NCBI RefSeq assembly: GCF_001854405.1
Contig: NZ_CP017718.1
Span: 868,001-932,000, forward strand
Source of the DNA: Hyphomonas sp. Mor2
GTDB lineage: Bacteria > Pseudomonadota > Alphaproteobacteria > Caulobacterales > Hyphomonadaceae
Direction: 5' to 3'
DNA: 64,000 nt
The notes below the pieces were generated by a model that ran no database searches, had not been told where the DNA came from, and saw only the letters and a program-made list of their open reading frames with translations. The position numbers and the translations under genes were made by a program. Positions 18,831 through 28,089 of the stretch are shown here, in pieces (within the stretch, counting starts at the first letter, position 1; each line of letters begins with the position of its first letter).

Positions 18831-20359
18831 GCGAGGGATCCGATCCGGTGGGCGTTTGCCATGACCGTAAACGTAATCGTGCTCGCTGGAATGCTGGGCA
18901 AGACCGAAGCATCGACAATGTGCAAGTTCTCGAAACCGCTCAATCGACCTAATGGATCGGTCTGGAGCCGATCGGGCGAGGCAGACATTGGCAGCGTGCC
19001 GCCGGAGTGAAAACTGGCCCCTGGCGCTTCCACGCGCTTGGCGAAAGTGAGGGGCTGTAATCCCGCCTGAGACAGGGCCTTTCCCAAGGTGGCAGCCGCC
19101 CGATCAATCGTCCGCAGCATGTCCGCATTCGGAAGGATGGATGTCTTCAAACGGTTCGTTTTCTGGTCGAGCCGCAGCTCCACTTGATCGCAATGGTCCG
19201 AGTGAAGGAAGGTCTGCGCCACCAGGAGGCGTTTGGAGATCATCCTGAACAGCGCGCCGCTGCCGGGGATCCCGCGACCGTAATTGGCGCTCATCTCCCG
19301 CGCGTAATACTCGTTCCAGCTGTAGATTTGCGAATGCGTGAGATAGGGCGAGACGTCCGCATTGTCGATTTCGACGAACGCCTTCGCGAGTGTATGCAAG
19401 GGCCGCTTCGACGGATCGGAGGTCGCGCGCCAGCGATGCAACATGGGCAGGAAGAACTGACGGCTGTCCTGCAGGGTCAGATGACTTTCTGAGTCAGACA
19501 TAGTGCCCAAAACCAGCCGCGCGGTCTCGTAAACACCCGTCGCCAGGAACACCTTGTCCGCGCTCAACACCTCCCCATCAGAGAGATGGATACGACAGGC
19601 TTCGCCAGATTTCGAAAGACCGGTGACAATTGCACCTGGCCGATAGGTGAACCGCTCGGATCTCCGAAGCTCGGTCAGGGTCTGCTCTGCGGAATAGATC
19701 AAGGACCAGGGGCAACCGTGCAGACATTGTCCGCAAAGGAAGCAACTATCGCGCACGGCCTGGCGCGATGGGCCAAAGAAGACACCAGCGGCTCTCAAGG
19801 CTTCCCGTCGATCGGCCAGCCGGTCGAGAAGCGCGCTGGCTTGTGGCCCAGACGGCAAGGCTGTCAGGGCGGCCGCATCAAACGCTGTGAACAGGTCCTG
19901 CAGATCCCCGCCAGAGGTCCCGGAGATCGGCATGAACCTGGACACTGCCTGATAATGCGAAGCGAGTTCGTCGGCGGTGACGGGCCAGGCCGCGATGTCT
20001 TGCTGACGGTAGGGCAGAACGGCGGCGCCCCAGACATTGGAAAGACCGCCACTGGCATGCGACGATCGCCCGGAGAACGGCGTTTCAGGTGCGAACAGAT
20101 CATCGAGAGGGGTCTGGGCATGGGTTGACCCGAACCGCATGGCGAGGTCGCCTGAGTGCTCCAATTGCGGTTGCTGCCAGTTGAGCGCGTCCTCATCACT
20201 CCAGGTGTCGGCCGCTTTGTCGGCAAATGTGTTCTGACGATCGCGAAGGTTCTCCGGCAGAGTTTTACCGCCATCCAGAAGGGTCACACTCTGACCCCGC
20301 GCGATCAACGCCATCGCGGCAGAGACGCCCGCAGGACCGGAGCCGATGACGAGGTTCAT
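18827..20359 (-). CDS. GMC-family oxidoreductase with a four-cysteine cluster
   Basis: A 510-residue flavoprotein of the glucose-methanol-choline superfamily. MNLVIGSGPAGVSAAMAL binds FAD, HASGGLSNVWGAAVLPY is the GMC signature region and the C-terminal FHSGGTLPM and VLPSIPASTITFTVMANAHRIG carry the active-site His and conserved Asn/His region. Cys206, Cys209, Cys212 and Cys216 (C-x2-C-x2-C-x3-C) form a ferredoxin-like cluster seen in some relatives. It probably oxidises a sugar or sugar-lipid; there is no signal peptide. Last gene of a three-gene operon (epimerase, GT-C, GMC). Confidence 0.82.
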   Translation of the reverse strand: MNLVIGSGPAGVSAAMALIARGQSVTLLDGGKTLPENLRDRQNTFADKAADTWSDEDALNWQQPQLEHSGDLAMRFGSTHAQTPLDDLFAPETPFSGRSSHASGGLSNVWGAAVLPYRQQDIAAWPVTADELASHYQAVSRFMPISGTSGGDLQDLFTAFDAAALTALPSGPQASALLDRLADRREALRAAGVFFGPSRQAVRDSCFLCGQCLHGCPWSLIYSAEQTLTELRRSERFTYRPGAIVTGLSKSGEACRIHLSDGEVLSADKVFLATGVYETARLVLGTMSDSESHLTLQDSRQFFLPMLHRWRATSDPSKRPLHTLAKAFVEIDNADVSPYLTHSQIYSWNEYYAREMSANYGRGIPGSGALFRMISKRLLVAQTFLHSDHCDQVELRLDQKTNRLKTSILPNADMLRTIDRAAATLGKALSQAGLQPLTFAKRVEAPGASFHSGGTLPMSASPDRLQTDPLGRLSGFENLHIVDASVLPSIPASTITFTVMANAHRIGSLA

Positions 20360-20361
20360 GG

Positions 20362-21816
20362 CTAAACTCGCTTGAAGATCAGGACAGCACCGTCGCCGAG
20401 TGTACCGGGAAAACGCTTAACAAGTTCAAGTTGGCCCGTGTCTGTCATCTCGTCCATGCGAGGGAGGGTCCGAAACGATCGGGCGGGAAACGCGATGACC
20501 AGGTAGACCGGCCCTGACGCTTCGAGCGCCACATCGAGATCCTCTGGCGTCGAAATTTCCGCCCAGTCCGCTTCATAGAAACTGTTATAGAGCGGACCGG
20601 CGACGCCGACGCCATAGACGCGTGCGCCCTCAGTTGCGTTCGCGCTCAGATAGTCGACGGCGCCGGCGAGATCCTGCTTTGGTGCGGCGTAGTTGCGTGT
20701 GGCCAGACCGACAGACAGGACCGTCATGGCGAGCACCGCGGCTGGGAACACCGCCTTACCCGGCACAAAGGTGATGATCTGACGGCCCCAGACGCAGACG
20801 GCTTGGACGCCAACAATGATCAGCAGCATCAGGAAGCCGATATCGACGAAGAAGAATCGTGGCCAGATGCGCATACCAAGGGCCAGCAGAAGCGCCATGG
20901 TCAGAGCGATGTGCAAGCCAACGATAGGAGCGAAGTAAGGACTCTTGCGGTGGAGCTGGAAGGCACCGATCACACCGAGCGAAATGACACCGAAGGCGAT
21001 GAGGCCGAGCACCGGACCGAGTGATCCAAGTACGGTCCGGAACGCTTCGAGTATGGACCAGAGCGGGTTTTGATATTCCTGCATGACATCGACCTGGGAC
21101 GTGTCGCTGACACTCGAGGTGACTTCAAAAACGCTGCCCAGGATCGGTGCGTAGAAAATCAATGTTGCGACACCGCCGATGAGATAGCCGAGCGCGGGGA
21201 GTCTGATTGCGTCATTCAGAACGCCGAGTCGACGGACATTCAGTGCCGCGAACCCCAGCCAGATCAGGCCCTGCGCGGCAAAGAAGAAAAACCCGGTCAG
21301 ATGCGTCGCGATGGCCAGCGCGAGGCATGCGGCATAAGCGAGCCAGGTCTTCAGCTTCGGATCTCGCAGGCCGTCCAGAAAGAAGATCATTCCGAGCGTG
21401 CTCCAGAACGCCAGTTCGGTATAGCCGCGGGCGTTCTGCGAGAACCAGATATGATGGAAAGACAGCGCCAGGAGCAGCGCGGTAACATGTGCAATCCGTA
21501 CGTCCGCAACCCGCTTGGCCAGCGCCCACATCGCCGCGATCGAACCGACGCCGAACAGCATTGCCGGTAAGCGAACCGTCCAGGCCGCCTCGCCAAAGAG
21601 GCCAGCAAATAGCTTAGCCTGCAGGCTGTACAGATAGTGATGGTTCATCGAGTAGGAGCTCATCATCTCATCCCATGGCAGCCGCAAATGGGTCTCCACG
21701 GTGGCGATCTCGTCAAACCAAAGAGGGGCATTGAGGCCCCAGACTCGCAAGCCAAGTGCGAGCGCCAGGATTGCGGTGAGGATCTGATGATCGCGGTCTG
21801 AGAACCAGCGGGTCAT
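20362..21816 (-). CDS. GT39-like membrane glycosyltransferase
   Basis: A 484-residue polytopic protein with about 11 spans. PLWFDEIATVETHLRLPWDE in the first periplasmic loop carries the acidic motif of GT-C enzymes, and SFHHIWFSQNARGYTEL is characteristic of the PMT/ArnT-like family in polysaccharide loci. It would transfer a polyprenyl-linked sugar in the periplasm. It begins 4 nt after the epimerase stop and ends 2 nt before the GMC start, so the three genes are translationally close. Confidence 0.83.
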   Translation of the reverse strand: MTRWFSDRDHQILTAILALALGLRVWGLNAPLWFDEIATVETHLRLPWDEMMSSYSMNHHYLYSLQAKLFAGLFGEAAWTVRLPAMLFGVGSIAAMWALAKRVADVRIAHVTALLLALSFHHIWFSQNARGYTELAFWSTLGMIFFLDGLRDPKLKTWLAYAACLALAIATHLTGFFFFAAQGLIWLGFAALNVRRLGVLNDAIRLPALGYLIGGVATLIFYAPILGSVFEVTSSVSDTSQVDVMQEYQNPLWSILEAFRTVLGSLGPVLGLIAFGVISLGVIGAFQLHRKSPYFAPIVGLHIALTMALLLALGMRIWPRFFFVDIGFLMLLIIVGVQAVCVWGRQIITFVPGKAVFPAAVLAMTVLSVGLATRNYAAPKQDLAGAVDYLSANATEGARVYGVGVAGPLYNSFYEADWAEISTPEDLDVALEASGPVYLVIAFPARSFRTLPRMDEMTDTGQLELVKRFPGTLGDGAVLIFKRV

Positions 21817-21820
21817 GCGA

Positions 21821-22801
21821 TTAGTGGGCTTCTACGCCGAGCGCGGCGCGCTTTTCGGTCACGATGTCGGCGATGATCTCATCCAGGGTACGCATGGGTC
21901 TGAAATCGATCGCGGCCTGGAGCTTGTCGACGCTTGGCAGGCGGCGGGCCATGTCCTCGAACCCTTCAGGGAAGACATCGGAATATGGGATCAGTTCGAT
22001 CTCGGACTCTGACCCGGTCGCTGCGACGACTTTCTGGGCGAGCTCCATGATCGAGACCTCCTGGTCCGTTCCGATATTGTAGACCTGGCCGAAGGCTTCA
22101 GGCTTGTCCATCAACCGGAGCAGGGCCTCGACCACGTCAAAGACATGCCCGAAACACCGCGTCTGCTCGCCGGTGCCATGCACCTTGAGCGGCTTGCCGG
22201 TCAGAGCGTTCAAGACAAAGTTCGGCAGAACCATGCCATAGCGCCCGGTCTGACGGGGCCCGGTTGTGTTGAAGAATCGCAAGACGACGACCGGCAGATC
22301 GACTTCCCGTGCGTAGGCGAGGGCGAGGAACTCATCGAGTTGCTTGGCGCTGGCATAGGACCAGCGCAGGTTCTTTGTCGCCCCGATGGTCATGTCATCA
22401 TCTTCGCGGAAGGGGAATTTGGTGGTCTTGCCATACACTTCCGACGTCGAAGCGATGAAGGTTGGAGTTTTCCCCGGAATGGCGGCTTTCAGCACATTCT
22501 CCGTCCCGGTAATATTGGTGAGGATCGAGCGGCTGGGTTCATCCATGATCAATTTCACACCGACGGCGGCGGCCATGTGGAATACCATGTCCGCTTCACC
22601 GACGAGCTGATTGACCAGGTCGATGTCCAGAACAGAACCTTCGATGAAGCGGAAGTGATTGTTGCCATCCAGGCTGGCCAGATTTTTCTTCTGGCCGGTC
22701 GAAAGGTCATCCAGGGCCACGACGTCATGGCCTTCAGCCACCAGTCTTTCGGCCAGGTGAGACCCGATAAATCCAGCCCCCCCGGTGATCAGAATGCGCA
22801 T
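21821..22801 (-). CDS. NAD-dependent sugar epimerase/dehydratase
   Basis: A 326-residue extended SDR. TGGAGFIGSHLAERL is the NAD-binding loop, and the catalytic Tyr-Lys pair is in SYASAKQLDEF with a preceding STSEVYGKT (Ser). The closest groups are UDP-glucuronate decarboxylases and UDP-glucose/GlcNAc 4-epimerases; RFFNTTGPRQTGRYGMVLP fits either. First gene of the minus-strand operon ending at 18827. The exact sugar cannot be assigned. Confidence 0.87.
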   Translation of the reverse strand: MRILITGGAGFIGSHLAERLVAEGHDVVALDDLSTGQKKNLASLDGNNHFRFIEGSVLDIDLVNQLVGEADMVFHMAAAVGVKLIMDEPSRSILTNITGTENVLKAAIPGKTPTFIASTSEVYGKTTKFPFREDDDMTIGATKNLRWSYASAKQLDEFLALAYAREVDLPVVVLRFFNTTGPRQTGRYGMVLPNFVLNALTGKPLKVHGTGEQTRCFGHVFDVVEALLRLMDKPEAFGQVYNIGTDQEVSIMELAQKVVAATGSESEIELIPYSDVFPEGFEDMARRLPSVDKLQAAIDFRPMRTLDEIIADIVTEKRAALGVEAH

Positions 22802-23228
22802 AGTCCCCTCATATGAAACAATATCGATTCAAGGTCCTCGACATACGCAATAATAAGGCCAGTCGTCACCTGCGAAATCGCGCCAGAGAGACATTCTTAG
22901 GGAAATGCGTGCGAATTGACCCGTACGGCCTATCCATCGCCACACGCAATTCCGACCTGCTGCATCAATTTCCCGGTCGAGAGCGGTTCAAACGCGCCGT
23001 CAAGATCGCCAGGAAAGCTGTGGGCAAAACCGGTCGGCCCCCTCCGAATCGGAATATATCCGAACTGTAGAGTGCACGTGCGGAGACTTCAGATCTCCAT
23101 GCGTGACAATGGCTGGGATACCAACCTTGTTGTGGGTCGAGAGATTGATTCAAGATCGCTTCGCCCTAGTTGGTTCGGAAAGCCTTAACCTTTGGTCACC
23201 AAAAATCGCCTCAGAAAGGTGGTTCAAC
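22802..23228. other. 427-nt divergent intergenic region
   Basis: It lies between the epimerase operon (minus) and a small membrane protein gene (plus). An 85-codon frame at 22813-23070 is open but highly basic, without a ribosome-binding site, and I do not accept it. No terminator, RNA gene or convincing operator was seen. Confidence 0.5.
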
Positions 23229-23474
23229 ATGAACAAGGCCCTCTACCTTCTTTTCTTTCTGACCCTGATCGCGTCGTTTTTCGGCTTGCTTTTCAGTGGG
23301 GTATCCATCGGCGTGTCGCTGATGCTTGTGGGTCCGTTGACCACGGCCTTGTTTACCGCCGGCGCATTCATCTTCCTGCTCTTTGCTGTCGTGTTTGAGA
23401 AAGAGGGCACGAAGCCGCATCCTGTCCGTTCTGCCGACAATCACTGGATAGCCGAGCCGAAACTGCAACATTGA
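23229..23474 (+). CDS. Small two-span membrane protein, unrecognised
   Basis: An 81-residue protein with two hydrophobic segments (about residues 4-24 and 31-56) and a short hydrophilic C-terminus. AGGTGG lies 6 nt before this ATG; the frame opens at 23103 but the upstream part is not hydrophobic or conserved-looking. It precedes gtrB by 181 nt. No family is recognised; it may be a small accessory protein of the envelope. Confidence 0.6.
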   Translation: MNKALYLLFFLTLIASFFGLLFSGVSIGVSLMLVGPLTTALFTAGAFIFLLFAVVFEKEGTKPHPVRSADNHWIAEPKLQH

Positions 23475-23655
23475 TGTAGCTGACACGTTTGTCGACCGTT
23501 CTGGTTGGTGCTCACCATCTGGCACCAAATTTGCTGTTTTTATGAAGAATTTGTCTGATTGATTGACATCGCGTGGGTTCGGCGATGACATCATTTGGTG
23601 TGTGGGACCGGTTTCTGGGGGGATCTCAGCGACCATTTGTTTTCGAGAGATAGAC

Positions 23656-24645
23656 GTGAAGACCATTTCGATCATTTCGCCGTGCTACAACGAGGAAGAC
23701 AATGTCGAGAACTGCTATGAAAAGGTAAAGCAGATCTTCGAAGAGCATCTGCCGGATTATCAGCGTCAACACGTCTTCGTAGACAATGATTCCAGCGACG
23801 GAACCGTTGAGAAATTACGCGCGATCGCGGAGAAAGATCCCGCGGTTGGTGTGGTTGTAAACTCGCGAAACTTCGGCGTTTTCAGATCCTCATTCAACGG
23901 ATTGCGGCACGCCGATGGGGATGCAGTCCTGGTCATGCTGCCGGTTGATCTGCAGGATCCCCCGGAAAAGCTCCCGGAATTCGTCAAGCTTTGGGAAAGT
24001 GGCTACGACATCGTCGCCGGGGCGCGCTCCAACCGGGAAGAATCCTGGCTTTTGCGACGGACACGGTGGATTTTCTACCGGATCGTGAATTCCCTGTCGG
24101 ATTTCGAGATTTCACCCGATGTCGGCGAATTCCAGCTCATCGATAAGAAAGTCCACCAGGCCGTGCTCGAGCACGACGATCATTACCCCTACATTCGCGG
24201 GATTATCGCGTCGGTCGGGTTCAAGAAAGTGATCGTGCCTTATACCTGGAAAGCGCGGAAGCGTGGCGTCACCAAGCACAATCTGCTGACCCTGATTGAT
24301 CAGGCGATGAACGGGATTTTCTCGTTCACCCGAGCCCCGCTCAGACTGTGTACCTTTGCCGGTATCGGGATTTCGATCCTTTGTATTCTGTTCGCGATCT
24401 ACTCGGTGATTGCGTACTTTGCGACGGATGTCGGCGCGCCACGCGGCACGACCACGACAATTGTGGCCTTGTTCTTCCTGTCGGGCATTCAGCTCTTTTT
24501 TATTGGTATGCTCGGAGAATATGTAACCTCCATCCATAGCCAGGTCCGACGCGGTCCGTTGGTGGTGGAGCGTGAAACGATCAATCTGGGCGATGCCCGG
24601 GCCAGTGTTCGAGCAGGTGCTGAGACTGCATCTGAGGTCACATGA
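23656..24645 (+). CDS. GtrB-like polyprenyl-phosphate glycosyltransferase
   Basis: A 329-residue GT2 enzyme of the GtrB/DPM class. ISIISPCYNEEDNVENCY opens the domain, VDNDSSDGT binds the nucleotide, PVDLQDPPE takes the place of the DXD motif, and two C-terminal spans (from about residue 235) anchor it. It would form undecaprenyl-phosphate-glucose or a similar donor for the GT-C enzymes nearby. The family begins at KTISII, so the GTG at 23656 is preferred over the upstream frame opening at 23563. It overlaps the next gene by 4 nt (ATGA). Confidence 0.86.
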   Translation: MKTISIISPCYNEEDNVENCYEKVKQIFEEHLPDYQRQHVFVDNDSSDGTVEKLRAIAEKDPAVGVVVNSRNFGVFRSSFNGLRHADGDAVLVMLPVDLQDPPEKLPEFVKLWESGYDIVAGARSNREESWLLRRTRWIFYRIVNSLSDFEISPDVGEFQLIDKKVHQAVLEHDDHYPYIRGIIASVGFKKVIVPYTWKARKRGVTKHNLLTLIDQAMNGIFSFTRAPLRLCTFAGIGISILCILFAIYSVIAYFATDVGAPRGTTTTIVALFFLSGIQLFFIGMLGEYVTSIHSQVRRGPLVVERETINLGDARASVRAGAETASEVT

Positions 24646-26762
24646 GCTTCCTGCAAAAGATAAGCCTGGCGCTGTTTGCCGGTCTGATTGTTTTTGCCGG
24701 CCTGGTGGCGGTCTCCGCCGTTCCGGCACCGATTGGTGAGCATTCGGCGAAAATGACGTGGTTTATGTCAGCTGCCGCCTTTTCAGGCGCGATCGGTTTG
24801 CTGCTCGCCTGGCGGGGCGCCCCGAAAGCAGCGTGGCTGGCGACCTTGCTCATTCTGAGCGGGGCCAGTCAGTTATGGTTGAGTGATGCAGGCTGGTTCA
24901 AGACCTTCAAAGTCGACAATTTCGCTTCAATGGGGCTGCTGGCTTATGGCTGTATTCTGCTGCAAGGCTTGATTAGCACGGCGGTCCTGTGTCTGGATTC
25001 CCAGCAGTGGTTCCTGCGGAGCGTTCGCGCGGCCAAGATCGATCAGATCGTTCGGGTCGGACTGCTATTCGGCCTCCTCACGCTGGCCTCTGTTTCGATC
25101 CTCAGCTTCATCGGGACATATGATCGGAGTGGATACATCCTGCAGCTGGTGATTGGCGGCGCTGCTATGGCCGCGTCCGTCGCCGGCGTGGCGGCGCTTC
25201 TGTTCGCGAGTGACTTGGACGCATTGGCTGTCTCTGAGACTATGGTCGAAACGCTGGAGCGACGCGCTTATTTGCTGATTCCGTTGGCGTTTCTCGTGAT
25301 TGCGGGACTCTATTCAGTGTTTGCGTTTGGGCGTGTGCCGGTCGTGGAAGACGAAACAGCCTATCTGTTTCAGGCCAAAACGCTGGCGGGCGGTGCTTTC
25401 CACGCGCCCGAATTGCCGGCCGGTGTTTCGGAGCGGTTCGAATTCTACCTGATCCCGAATGATGAGCGTGGCTGGTATGCTGCGATTGTTCCAGGCTGGC
25501 CGATCGTGCTTGCCATCGGTGTGTGGCTGGGGCTGCCTTGGCTGGTCAATCCCGTCCTGGGGGCGACGTCGGTATGGCTCGGCATGACGGTCTGGCGCCG
25601 TGTCACCGATCGCCAGCAAGGCATGATTGTGGGGCTGCTCATGCTCGCTTCGCCCTGGCTTCTGCAAACGTCTGCTTCACTGATGACGCACCCGCTGGTC
25701 CTGGCTTTGACGCTCGGCGCGTGGTGTCTGGCGATCGCCGCGAAAGATGAAGACGACCAGAAGTGGCTCAAAGTTTCGGCCTGGGTCTTCCTGGCCGGGC
25801 TGATGATGGGATGGATCTTCCTCACCCGAGCGCTGGAAGGTTTTCTGCTTGGCGGGCTGACCGGGCTTTGGATTCTCTGGGTGTTCGGCCGCCAGCGCCG
25901 ACTTCTGCCAGTGATCACCTATGGCATTGGATGCCTGGCGACCGGGTCGCTCTATTTCCTCTTCAATCTCCATATGACCGGCGACCTGATGTCGACGCCG
26001 CTCATGATCTATGTGAACGAGTTCTGGGGCGAGGGTGCAAACGCGTTCGGGTTCGGGCCGGATATTGGTCCACCAGGCGGTTGGGGCTTGCTCGATCTTT
26101 GGGATGGACACTCGCTGTCAGAGGGCATCGTCAATCTGAACGAGAGCGTCAACGCGCTGAATACCGAGCTGTATGGCTGGACCATGGGGTCCTTATCCCT
26201 GTTGCTGATCTTTCTGATCTGGCGTCGGCCAGGCGGTGCCAATCTGGCGATGCTGATCCTTGCGGCGGTCGTCATCCTGGTTCACGTATTTTACTGGTTT
26301 GTAGGCACGTTCTATGTCGGTCCGCGTTACTGGTTCGGGGCGTTCTTCGCCTTTATCGCCCTCTCGGCCGGCGGATACGAAACCCTGCGCAGCTATGTTC
26401 GATCTGTCGGTAATTCCAGTTCAAACAAGAGTTTGCACACGGTCTTGTTCATCTTGTGCGGCTTCTCAATCATCGTCTTTTCCAGCTGGCGCGGGGCGGA
26501 GAAATTCCATAAGCGATCCGAGCACGCGCGGATCATGGCGAGCTATCAGCTGCCGACAGATGCCTCTCCCGGGGCCATCGTGATCCTGCCGTGCGGGGAT
26601 TTGTTTGAAGGCGCGATGCATCGCAACGATCCGTTCCTGCGTGAGAACCGGCCAATTTTTGTCTTGGCAAATGACCAAGGGACCATTTCGGATCTGGAGA
26701 CGGCGTTCCCAAGCCGGGCGATTGTCGACGCGGCAGAGCTGCAAGGCCACTGCCCGAATTAG
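24642..26762 (+). CDS. Large GT-C type membrane protein
   Basis: A 706-residue protein with about 15 hydrophobic spans. After four to six N-terminal spans without known motif comes VPVVEDETAYLFQAKTLAGG, the acidic loop motif of ArnT/PMT-like glycosyltransferases, followed by the usual span pattern. Coupling to gtrB through an ATGA overlap suggests that it uses the GtrB product to decorate a polymer or LPS in the periplasm. The N-terminal extension makes it longer than most family members (450-600). Confidence 0.78.
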   Translation: MSFLQKISLALFAGLIVFAGLVAVSAVPAPIGEHSAKMTWFMSAAAFSGAIGLLLAWRGAPKAAWLATLLILSGASQLWLSDAGWFKTFKVDNFASMGLLAYGCILLQGLISTAVLCLDSQQWFLRSVRAAKIDQIVRVGLLFGLLTLASVSILSFIGTYDRSGYILQLVIGGAAMAASVAGVAALLFASDLDALAVSETMVETLERRAYLLIPLAFLVIAGLYSVFAFGRVPVVEDETAYLFQAKTLAGGAFHAPELPAGVSERFEFYLIPNDERGWYAAIVPGWPIVLAIGVWLGLPWLVNPVLGATSVWLGMTVWRRVTDRQQGMIVGLLMLASPWLLQTSASLMTHPLVLALTLGAWCLAIAAKDEDDQKWLKVSAWVFLAGLMMGWIFLTRALEGFLLGGLTGLWILWVFGRQRRLLPVITYGIGCLATGSLYFLFNLHMTGDLMSTPLMIYVNEFWGEGANAFGFGPDIGPPGGWGLLDLWDGHSLSEGIVNLNESVNALNTELYGWTMGSLSLLLIFLIWRRPGGANLAMLILAAVVILVHVFYWFVGTFYVGPRYWFGAFFAFIALSAGGYETLRSYVRSVGNSSSNKSLHTVLFILCGFSIIVFSSWRGAEKFHKRSEHARIMASYQLPTDASPGAIVILPCGDLFEGAMHRNDPFLRENRPIFVLANDQGTISDLETAFPSRAIVDAAELQGHCPN

Positions 26763-26783
26763 CGGTCTCGTACGGGGGGCCGA

Positions 26784-27179
26784 TCAGGTGCGATCCGGCA
26801 AGACTCGCGACAAAAGCGCGAAAGTGATCACTGCGAAGATCGGGGTCAGGACCGCTTGCGCCAGCAAGGGTTCGATATTCTTATCGATCGCGAATTGCAG
26901 AATTCCGGCATTGAGGGCGTAGATGAAGACATAGCAGATGCAATAGGCCGGAAGACGACCAAAGCCGGTAATCTCGAAGACAAATCGAGCCGTCGTCAGA
27001 TAGTTCCAGAGCACTCCGATCGCGAAGGACAAGAGGAGGGCGACTTGCGGTGTCAGGCCGAGAAGGACCAATACCGCATAAACGGCATAGCCGAAGCCAG
27101 TATTCACAAGTCCGACGAGCAGAAACTTGATGAAACGCCGGATCGTGGCGGCATCGAGAGAAGCAAATTTTACCGACAT
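26784..27179 (-). CDS. gtrA: GtrA family membrane protein
   Basis: A 131-residue protein with four spans, matching GtrA proteins proposed to flip or assist polyprenyl-phosphate-glucose. FIKFLLVGLVNTGFGYAVYAVL is the typical first span and WNYLTTARFVF the typical Asn/Phe loop. It is the last gene of the CDP-sugar operon, overlapping the reductase stop by 3 nt, and converges on the gtrB-GT-C pair. It may work with that pair despite the opposite strand. Confidence 0.88.
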   Translation of the reverse strand: MSVKFASLDAATIRRFIKFLLVGLVNTGFGYAVYAVLVLLGLTPQVALLLSFAIGVLWNYLTTARFVFEITGFGRLPAYCICYVFIYALNAGILQFAIDKNIEPLLAQAVLTPIFAVITFALLSRVLPDRT

Positions 27180-28078
27180 CAGAGGGCTGCCTCACGTCTC
27201 GCCAGCGTGTCCTTTATGCCCGCCATTAAGTCGAATCGCGGCGAGAATCCAAGCGCTTGCAGGGGGGCAATGTCCGCTTCGATCTCTTCGGGATCGCCTG
27301 GTCGTTGTGGGATGGCGCCAAATTGCGGAAGACCAGGTTGCGCCAGTTGGTCAGCTGTCGTCTGCACGAGATCGCGAACTGCGATCGACTGGCCACTGCC
27401 TATATTAAACTCACCGGAAGCTTGAGCCTCTGCGATGGTCACGAAGGCCTGAGCAATATCGGCTGCGTAGAGATAGTCGCGGCGCTGCAGGCCGTCGCTA
27501 CATTTGAACGGCGTGCCAGCTTCCAGGTGTGCGATCAGGTCTGGCAACAGTCGGCCCACCGGTTCTCCATGCCCGTAACAAAAGAACAAACGGGCGTGCG
27601 CGATGGCGATGCCGAGTTCCGATTGGGCGGCACGTAACAATTGTCCCGTCCTCGCCTTGGCCTCGCCGTACAAGGTCGCGGGCTTCAGCGGCGTTATCCC
27701 GACGCGAAGCGGACTGGATTGCCACTCATATTCGGCGCAACTGCCTGCGAAGAGGAAGTGCTTACCGGTCTGCGCGGCGAAGGCGCGGGCCAGGTTGAGG
27801 GTCGCTGAGACCCAATCCAGATTGGCCGCCGAGGTCCATCTGGCGCTCGCATCACTGAGCCAGGCGAGATGAAGCAAGTGAGTCGCACCGACATCGGTAA
27901 CGACCTTCTGTGTTCGGTCGTGATCCAGCAGATCGCAATCCACCGTTTCGGTCGCCCAAGGCAGAGTGCCTGGCGATCTCATGCAAGCGATCGTTTCCCA
28001 GCCGGCCGTCGAAAATGCTTCGATGCAATACCGACCGATAAACCCATTCGCGCCTGTGATCAGAATGCGATTGGTCAT
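27179..28078 (-). CDS. NAD(P)-dependent sugar epimerase/reductase of the CDP-sugar cassette
   Basis: A 299-residue SDR. ILITGANGFIGRYC is the cofactor loop; FAGSCAEYEW holds the catalytic Ser region and TLYGEAKARTGQLL the Tyr-x3-Lys. It probably reduces or epimerises the 4-keto-6-deoxy intermediate made by RfbG after C-methylation. It follows the methyltransferase by 11 nt. A C4 ketoreductase role is the simplest reading but the reaction is not visible in the sequence. Confidence 0.83.
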   Translation of the reverse strand: MTNRILITGANGFIGRYCIEAFSTAGWETIACMRSPGTLPWATETVDCDLLDHDRTQKVVTDVGATHLLHLAWLSDASARWTSAANLDWVSATLNLARAFAAQTGKHFLFAGSCAEYEWQSSPLRVGITPLKPATLYGEAKARTGQLLRAAQSELGIAIAHARLFFCYGHGEPVGRLLPDLIAHLEAGTPFKCSDGLQRRDYLYAADIAQAFVTIAEAQASGEFNIGSGQSIAVRDLVQTTADQLAQPGLPQFGAIPQRPGDPEEIEADIAPLQALGFSPRFDLMAGIKDTLARREAAL

Positions 28079-28089
28079 TCAGACAAGGC

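Noticed and set aside
22813-23070. 85-codon frame in the epimerase upstream region
   Set aside because: Very basic, no ribosome-binding site, no recognisable fold; probably non-coding leader.
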